This document shows positions 16,166-21,604 of a DNA stretch of 21,604 bases, piece after piece. Location of the stretch: assembly GCF_946481155.1 (NCBI RefSeq), contig NZ_CAMLMK010000047.1, positions 1-21,604 of the forward strand, given 5' to 3'. The notes beneath the pieces are model-generated. The model worked only from the letters and a program-made list of their open reading frames with translations. It ran no database searches and was not told the DNA's origin. A program made the translations under genes and the position numbers. The stretch is from an uncultured Flavobacterium sp. (lineage in GTDB: Bacteria > Bacteroidota > Bacteroidia > Flavobacteriales > Flavobacteriaceae). Each line of letters begins with the position of its first letter. Position 1 is the stretch's first letter.

Positions 16166-17314
16166 ATGGTATTCGATTTTTTTCAGCCGCTTGATTCCGA
16201 TTTTTTCGAGTTCGTTCAGGACTTGAGCAGTCAGGCTTTAGGTAAAAAAGTTGTTTTTCATTCTGAAACCGATTTTCCGAATATTGAGAAGGCAAGCATT
16301 GCTATAATAGGGGTAATGGAAAACCGTGGCTTCGGAGAAGGGAATTATGAAGCCGATTTAACGCATATCCGAAAAGAATTCTACAGCCTGTTTCCCGGAA
16401 ATTGGGAGGCGCAAATTGTAGACTTAGGAAATATTGCGCAGGGTAATTCATTGGAAGATACTTATTATGTGTTGAAAAATGCGGTGGCTCATTTAATAAA
16501 GAATAAGGTCATGCCAGTGGTAATCGGTGGTTCGCAGGATCTGACCTACGCGATGTACAGAGCGTATGATCAGCTGGAGCAAATGGTGAATGTAGTTTCT
16601 GTGGACAGTAAATTCGATTTCGCAAAAGAAAACGGATTGCCGGCACATTCCTTTTTGTCGTCAATGATTGTAGAAGAGCCTAATAATTTGTTTAATTACA
16701 GTAATATTGGTTATCAGACGTATTTCAATTCGCAGGAAGAAATCGACCTGATAGAAAAATTATATTTTGATGCGTACCGTTTAGGGGAAGTTTGCAACAA
16801 TCCGGCTATTGCAGAGCCTGTTTTTCGCGATGCCGATTTGGTTACGGTAGATATGACTGCTGTAAAATCATGCGATTCGGGAAATTTTGTGAATTTTATG
16901 CCAAATGGATTTAACGGAAAAGAAATTTGTTTACTTTCGCGCTACTCCGGAATAAGTGACAAGGTAACTTCCTTTGGTGTCTTTAATAATAATGGTTCTA
17001 AAGCAGAAGCAGTATTGATTGCACAGGTGCTTTGGTATTTCATTGAAGGGTTTCATTACCGCTCGAAAGAGTATCCTTTTGGGATGAAAGAAGACTATTT
17101 GAAGTATATTGTTCCGTTGGAAGATGAGGAGTTAATCTTCTTTAAGAGTGACAAAACAGAACGTTGGTGGATAGAAATACCATTTTTATCGAATCTTAAC
17201 AATAAATTAAGAAGAAGTACGTTATTACCATGCACCTATGATGATTACGTAGGCGCAACGAACCAGGAAATCCCCGAAAGATGGTGGAAAGCCCAAAAGA
17301 AGAATTTAATTTAA
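16166..17314 (+). CDS. Ureohydrolase-fold protein (arginase/formimidoylglutamase-like), metal ligands degenerate
   Basis: Protein of 382 residues, cytoplasmic (no signal). It resembles the arginase/agmatinase/formimidoylglutamase family: 'MPVVIGGSQDLTYAMY' at 116-131 matches the GGxH region, 'VVSVDSKFDF' at 143-152 the DAHxD region, and 'DLVTVDMTAVKSCDSG' at 224-239 the SxDxDxxDP region. At these sites Gln124 replaces the first His ligand, Lys149 the second His, and Thr231 the second Asp of the last motif, while Asp147, Asp151 and Asp229 remain. Half of the six manganese ligands are therefore changed, so ureohydrolase activity is doubtful. About 60 extra C-terminal residues ('LLPCTYDDYVGATNQEIPERWW') lie beyond the core. 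It lies between topA (3-base gap) and gldK (140 bases). No terminator was found behind it. Confidence 0.8.
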   Translation: MVFDFFQPLDSDFFEFVQDLSSQALGKKVVFHSETDFPNIEKASIAIIGVMENRGFGEGNYEADLTHIRKEFYSLFPGNWEAQIVDLGNIAQGNSLEDTYYVLKNAVAHLIKNKVMPVVIGGSQDLTYAMYRAYDQLEQMVNVVSVDSKFDFAKENGLPAHSFLSSMIVEEPNNLFNYSNIGYQTYFNSQEEIDLIEKLYFDAYRLGEVCNNPAIAEPVFRDADLVTVDMTAVKSCDSGNFVNFMPNGFNGKEICLLSRYSGISDKVTSFGVFNNNGSKAEAVLIAQVLWYFIEGFHYRSKEYPFGMKEDYLKYIVPLEDEELIFFKSDKTERWWIEIPFLSNLNNKLRRSTLLPCTYDDYVGATNQEIPERWWKAQKKNLI

Positions 17315-17385
17315 TAGAGTGAATAGCGAGAAACCATTACTTTTTGTGACAATTTGTTTTTTTTAAGTTTTTTTTAGGAAAATAA

Positions 17386-17416
17386 TTGTTTTTTAAAAAA
17401 TAAATAAATAGGTTTA
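17386..17416 (+). promoter_or_regulatory. Candidate gldK operon promoter
   Basis: TTG (17386-17388), a 20-base spacer, then TAGGTTTA (17409-17416), seven of eight matches to TAnnTTTG. The gldK ATG lies 38 bases downstream of the -7 element. The rest of the 140-base gap is very AT-rich, with long T and A runs. Confidence 0.45.
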
Positions 17417-17454
17417 CGCCCTTAAATATGTATATATAATTAACCCAGATTTAT

Positions 17455-18861
17455 ATGAAGAAGTTCATAGCGTTTACAGCACTTGTTTCATTGTTCTTTA
17501 GTAGTTGTCACAAAAACGACAGAGGTGAACTAGTAGGAGTTAAAGGAAGAAAATGGCATCCGGAAAAACCGTATGGTATGACTTTAGTTCCGGGAGGTGC
17601 ATTTATTATGGGTAAATCAGATGATGATTTAGCTAATGTTCAGGATGCTCCGACTAAAACGGTTACTGTGCGTTCATTTTATATGGATGAGACTGAAATT
17701 ACAAATAGCGAGTACCGTCAGTTTGTGGAATGGGTGAAAGATTCCATTACCAGAACAAGATTGGCTATTCTTGCAGACGAACAAGGACAAAAACCTGGCG
17801 CTGGAAGTGGCGGTAAAGGAGGAAGTATCGGTGATTTTGCTTTTAAAGATCAGGATCCTGCTAAGATGTCTGCGTACGACAAATACATGTATGAGAACTA
17901 TTATAGTGTAGGTACAGATGAAGATCCGTATTCAGGAAGACGTTTGAACAGAAAAGTGAAATTACATAACAATGTTCAAAAATACCCGGATGAGTATTAC
18001 GTAGAAGTAATGGATTCATTGTATTTACCGGCTAGTGAGTCTTATAACGGTTTAAGAACTTTTGATGTTTCTAAATTGAAATTCCGTTATTCTTGGATGG
18101 ATATCCAGGCTGCAGCAAAAGATAAGTCTGTTGGAAGCAGCAGAAATAAAAGAAGTAAATTTATCAAAACTGAAAATATTCAAATTTATCCGGATACTAC
18201 AGTATGGATTAAAGATTTCGCGTATTCTTATAACGAGCCAATGCATAATGATTATTTCTGGCACCAAGCTTATGGAGAATATCCTGTAGTAGGGGTTTCC
18301 TGGAAGCAAGCAAAAGCATTTTGTGCTTGGAGAACAATGAATAAGAACGCATACATTAAAAAGAAAAAAGGAAGAGATCAAGTTAACTCTTTCCGTTTGC
18401 CTACAGAAGCTGAGTGGGAATATTCTGCGAGAGGTGGTTTAGAGTCTGGAACATACCCTTGGGGAGGTCCTTATGCTAAAAACGACAGAGGATGTTTCTT
18501 AGCTAACTTCAAACCGAACCGTGGAGACTATGCAGCTGACGGAGCTTTATATACTGTAGAAGCTAAATCATACGAGCCAAACGAATTCCATTTATACAAT
18601 ATGGCTGGTAACGTTGCTGAGTGGACAGATTCTTCTTATGATGCTGCTGCTTACGAGTACGTTTCTACAATGAACCCGAACGTTCCGGATCTTTCTAACA
18701 TGCGTAAAGTAACACGTGGTGGATCTTGGAAAGATGTTGCTTACTTCCTACAGGTAAGTACACGTGATTACGAATATGCGGATTCTGCAAGATCGTACAT
18801 CGGTTTCAGAACGGTACAGGATTACATGGGAACAAGTAATACGGCAAACGAACCGAAATAA
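17455..18861 (+). CDS. gldK: GldK, gliding motility / T9SS lipoprotein
   Basis: Outer-membrane lipoprotein of 468 residues that, with GldN, forms the periplasmic ring of the type IX secretion system on the inner face of the outer membrane. A lipoprotein signal ends 'FFSSC' with Cys18 as the lipidated residue. The rest is a formylglycine-generating-enzyme (SUMF1) fold: 'GMTLVPGGAFIMGKSDDD' at 41-58, 'YMDETEITNSEYRQFV' at 76-91, 'RLPTEAEWEYSARGG' in the second half, 'NMAGNVAEW' at 382-390 and 'RGGSW' at 421-425 before 'SYIGFRTV'. A Gly-rich insert lies near 118-126. It is the first of gldKLMN, which together build the secretion and gliding machine. Confidence 0.96.
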   Translation: MKKFIAFTALVSLFFSSCHKNDRGELVGVKGRKWHPEKPYGMTLVPGGAFIMGKSDDDLANVQDAPTKTVTVRSFYMDETEITNSEYRQFVEWVKDSITRTRLAILADEQGQKPGAGSGGKGGSIGDFAFKDQDPAKMSAYDKYMYENYYSVGTDEDPYSGRRLNRKVKLHNNVQKYPDEYYVEVMDSLYLPASESYNGLRTFDVSKLKFRYSWMDIQAAAKDKSVGSSRNKRSKFIKTENIQIYPDTTVWIKDFAYSYNEPMHNDYFWHQAYGEYPVVGVSWKQAKAFCAWRTMNKNAYIKKKKGRDQVNSFRLPTEAEWEYSARGGLESGTYPWGGPYAKNDRGCFLANFKPNRGDYAADGALYTVEAKSYEPNEFHLYNMAGNVAEWTDSSYDAAAYEYVSTMNPNVPDLSNMRKVTRGGSWKDVAYFLQVSTRDYEYADSARSYIGFRTVQDYMGTSNTANEPK

Positions 18862-18916
18862 GTATTTAAATTAACCAATTTTATATATTAACTTAACTAA
18901 CTAAAATTTATTTATT

Positions 18917-19552
18917 ATGGCACTACCTAAAAAAGTTATGAATTTTGCCTATGGTATGGGGGCAGCAGTGGTAATTATCGGAGCACTTTTCAAATTAATG
19001 CACTGGCCAGGTGCGAGTTTAATGCTAATCGTAGGATTATCTACTGAGGCTTTAATTTTCGGTTTGTCTGCTTTTGATCCAGTTGAAAAAGAATTAGATT
19101 GGTCTTTAGTGTACCCTGAATTAGCAGGTGGTGACGCAAAGAAAAAAGATGCGAAAAAAGCTGAAAACCCAACAGAAGCTCAAGGTTTGTTATCTCAAAA
19201 ATTAGATGCAATGTTGAAAGAAGCTAAAATTGACGGTGAGTTAATGGCTAGCTTAGGAAACAGCATCAAAAATTTCGAAGGAGCTGCTAAAAACATGGCG
19301 CCAACAGTTGACGCTATCGCTTCTCAAAAGAAATATGCTGAAGAAATGGGAATGGCTGCTACTCAATTAGAGACATTAAACGGAATGTATAAAATCCAAT
19401 TGGATAGCGCTGCACGTAATGCTGAGATCAACAAAGAAGTTGCTGAAAACAACCTGAAATTGAAAGATCAAATGCAATCATTGACTGCAAACTTATCTTC
19501 ATTAAATAATGTGTATGGCGGAATGCTTTCTGCAATGAGTAACAGAGGCTAA
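18917..19552 (+). CDS. gldL: GldL, T9SS/gliding motor inner-membrane protein
   Basis: Inner-membrane component of 211 residues that pairs with GldM to form the proton-driven motor of type IX secretion and gliding. Two N-terminal transmembrane helices (about 11-28 and 33-53) contain buried ionisable residues expected of a proton channel: Lys26 and His29 near the first turn, and Glu44 in the second helix. The remaining cytoplasmic part is helical, with an Ala/Lys-rich linker near 73-90 and coiled-coil-like C-terminal repeats. It follows gldK by 55 bases and precedes gldM by 46. Confidence 0.96.
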   Translation: MALPKKVMNFAYGMGAAVVIIGALFKLMHWPGASLMLIVGLSTEALIFGLSAFDPVEKELDWSLVYPELAGGDAKKKDAKKAENPTEAQGLLSQKLDAMLKEAKIDGELMASLGNSIKNFEGAAKNMAPTVDAIASQKKYAEEMGMAATQLETLNGMYKIQLDSAARNAEINKEVAENNLKLKDQMQSLTANLSSLNNVYGGMLSAMSNRG

Positions 19553-19598
19553 TTAGTTTCATTATTATTTTATTAATTCTTTAAACTAATTAGAAGAA

Positions 19599-21143
19599 AT
19601 GGCAGGAGGAAAATTAACCCCTAGACAGAAGATGATTAACCTAATGTACTTGGTTTTCATCGCGATGTTGGCATTGAATATGTCAAAAGAAGTATTATCG
19701 GCGTTCGGTTTAATGAACGAAAAATTCGATACTTCGAACGTAACAACAGCAGAATACAATAAAAAATTATTAAATTTCTTAGAGCAAAAAGCTGGTGAAG
19801 ATCCGTTAAAGTTTAAAACACCAAACGATCAGGCACAGCAAATTTCTAAATTATCTGAAGGTTTCTATGGTTATATAGAAAGCTTGAAGAAAGAAATCTC
19901 TGCTGATTTTAAGGCAGATGAGAAAACAGGGAAACTTCCATACGAGTCTATGGATAAAGGTGATAAGATTGACGAATTATGGTTTGAAGGCGACGGTTAT
20001 TCTCCAAAAGGGAAAGAAGTTGTTGGAAAATTTGAGAAATTCGTTGCTGATATGAAAGCAGTATTTGGTAAGGATGTGAAATTCCAGCCGATCATCAAAG
20101 AATTAGATCAGAAGTTCAGTACAACTGATGTTAAAGATGGTGAAGGTGTAACTAAAAAATATTTAGATTACCACTACAAAGGATTCCCGGCAATTGCATC
20201 TTTGACTAAATTGTCAGCGTTGCAAAACGACATCAAAATGATGGAGTCAGGTGTTTACAATGTTTTAATGGGTAATACCTTTAAAGAAGCTGCTTCGATG
20301 AAAAATTTCCAGGCAATTGTAGCTCTTGATAAAAACGTTTATTTCCAAGGTGAACAAGTTACAGGTAAAGTTGTATTAGGTAAATACGATGCTAATACTA
20401 AACCAACATCATTCAACGGTCCTGGTAAAATTGAAAATGGTCAGGCTGTAATTTCGATGACTGCTGGTGGAATTGGAGAGCAATCTTTCGGTGGTACGTT
20501 TACATTCTTAGAGGATGGTAAAAACATTCCATTGAAATTCGAAGGAAAGTATGTGGTTGTTCCGCGTCCTAATTCAGCGAATATCTCTGCAGATAAAATG
20601 AACGTTGTATATAGAGGTTTACCTAACCCAATGACAATTTCATTCGCAGGTATCTCTGAGGATAAAGTTACTGCATCTGCTCCTGGTTTAACTTCAGCTG
20701 GAAAAGGAAAATATAATTTAAATCCTGGATCTGGTACAGAAGTTACTATTACTGCAACTGGAAAAATGGCTGATGGAAAAACTGTTTCTGATAAAAAAGT
20801 ATTCCGTATCAAAAATATTCCTGCTCCAATCGGTGCAATCGGTGGAGAGATGGGTGTTGTGAAAGGTCAAAAGTCCAGATTGGAAGTTTCTCAGATTTCT
20901 GCGAAATTACCGGATTTCTTGTATGACTTAACTTTCCAGGTAACTCAATTTACATTCAAAGTACAAGGACAGGCAGCTGTAATTGTGAATGGAGACAGAG
21001 TAAATGCTCAGTGTAAAGCTGCTATGGCTAGAGCTAGCCGTGGTGATCAGGTTACAATTTCTGATATTAAAACAAAAATTGTGGGCGTAACAGCTAACGT
21101 AATGACTGGTAAAACAGCTCCGGTTATTTACGAAATTCAATAA
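19599..21143 (+). CDS. gldM: GldM, T9SS/gliding motor periplasmic shaft
   Basis: Protein of 514 residues, the normal length. One N-terminal transmembrane helix (about 12-36, 'MINLMYLVFIAMLALNMSKEVLSAF') carries a buried Glu (residue 31) and anchors a long periplasmic part. The first periplasmic domain is helical ('NFLEQKAGEDPLKF', 'SLTKLSALQNDIKMMESG'). The later domains are beta-rich ('FQAIVALDKNVYFQGEQVTGKVVLG', then a Gly/Pro-rich C-terminal domain). In characterised flavobacteria a GldM dimer passes through a GldL pentamer and transmits force to the GldK-GldN ring. No anomaly seen. Confidence 0.97.
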   Translation: MAGGKLTPRQKMINLMYLVFIAMLALNMSKEVLSAFGLMNEKFDTSNVTTAEYNKKLLNFLEQKAGEDPLKFKTPNDQAQQISKLSEGFYGYIESLKKEISADFKADEKTGKLPYESMDKGDKIDELWFEGDGYSPKGKEVVGKFEKFVADMKAVFGKDVKFQPIIKELDQKFSTTDVKDGEGVTKKYLDYHYKGFPAIASLTKLSALQNDIKMMESGVYNVLMGNTFKEAASMKNFQAIVALDKNVYFQGEQVTGKVVLGKYDANTKPTSFNGPGKIENGQAVISMTAGGIGEQSFGGTFTFLEDGKNIPLKFEGKYVVVPRPNSANISADKMNVVYRGLPNPMTISFAGISEDKVTASAPGLTSAGKGKYNLNPGSGTEVTITATGKMADGKTVSDKKVFRIKNIPAPIGAIGGEMGVVKGQKSRLEVSQISAKLPDFLYDLTFQVTQFTFKVQGQAAVIVNGDRVNAQCKAAMARASRGDQVTISDIKTKIVGVTANVMTGKTAPVIYEIQ

Positions 21144-21186
21144 TCATTTAAGTACAGGTTAACTTAGATAACTTTAATTTTTGAAC

Positions 21187-21604
21187 ATGAAATTGAGAAA
21201 ATTTTTATTAGTAATTTTTGCGGTTGCAGGAAGTTACACTTCATTCGCACAGTCAAATTTATTAAATGCCAAAACTCCTGATGAGATTGGCAAAAAGACT
21301 GCAGCTCAAATGAATGCGGATAACGACAAGCCATTACCTTATGGTTATGTGCACGATCGTGACGTATTGATGGGAAAAACTACTTGGGAAATCATTGATC
21401 TTGATGAGCGAGTGAATTTTCCATTGTACTTCCCAATTGATACTGCTAATATTGGTAAAGAAAGACGTTCTTTATTTGATGTTCTGATAAAAGGAATTAA
21501 GGCTGGAAAAATCACTGAGGTTTATTCGGACGATTATTTTAATAGCAAGAAGACTATGAAAGATATGGCTTCTTCTTTTACATACATCGACACTACTCAG
21601 GCGG
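21187..21604 (+). CDS. gldN: GldN, T9SS/gliding protein (3' end outside window)
   Basis: The first 139 codons of a secreted protein, open to the window edge. A signal peptide is visible ('MKLRKFLLVIFAVAGSYTSFAQ', cleavage after Gln). The mature start 'SNLLNAKTPDEIGKKTAAQM' and later 'YVHDRDVLMGKTTWEIIDLDERVNFPLYFP' match GldN, which joins GldK in the periplasmic ring of the type IX secretion system. It follows gldM by 43 bases, giving the usual order gldK-gldL-gldM-gldN. Confidence 0.93.
   Translation, partial: MKLRKFLLVIFAVAGSYTSFAQSNLLNAKTPDEIGKKTAAQMNADNDKPLPYGYVHDRDVLMGKTTWEIIDLDERVNFPLYFPIDTANIGKERRSLFDVLIKGIKAGKITEVYSDDYFNSKKTMKDMASSFTYIDTTQA

Overview
The window looks like a chromosomal segment of a flavobacterium (Bacteroidota, Flavobacteriaceae, probably Flavobacterium or a close relative). 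The evidence is the gldKLMN gliding/type IX secretion genes, an exosortase-F-associated membrane protein, SusC-style plug domains, AT-rich sequence, and several candidate promoters with the Bacteroidota -7 element TAnnTTTG. There are no rRNA, tRNA, CRISPR or complete insertion-sequence features. Almost every base lies in a recognisable gene, and no gene-free stretch exceeds about 230 bases.

Region 1 (1-3616, plus strand): the 3' part of an exosortase-F-associated membrane protein, then a three-gene cluster. This cluster holds a small Cys-rich secreted protein of the HYC/CC/PP type, a His/Cys-containing TonB-dependent receptor, and a periplasmic HMA (CxxC) protein. Together they look like an outer-membrane metal (probably copper) handling set, closed by a strong terminator.

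Region 2 (3813-13433, minus strand, so transcription runs right to left): miaB, a GxxExxY-family gene bracketed by inverted repeats, a sigma-54-type AAA+ regulator without a sensor domain, lptE, a TPR protein of unknown function, and secG ending in a terminator. Next come groES-groEL with their own upstream region and terminator, and finally a large secreted protein with an MG2-like N-terminus and a TonB plug domain but no barrel. Most of these products serve the cell envelope, export and protein folding.

Region 3 (13661-21604, plus strand, divergent from miaB): topA (topoisomerase I) and, 3 bases later, a ureohydrolase-fold protein with degenerate metal ligands. Then come gldK, gldL, gldM and the start of gldN, the core and motor of the type IX secretion system and gliding machinery. 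A candidate promoter precedes gldK.

Most of the window is conserved flavobacterial core. The parts worth a second look are the inverted-repeat-bounded GxxExxY module inserted behind miaB, the degenerate ureohydrolase next to the gliding genes, the plug-only MG2 protein, the metal cluster, and a possible -24/-12 element ahead of groESL. I did not find a clearly new multi-gene system.
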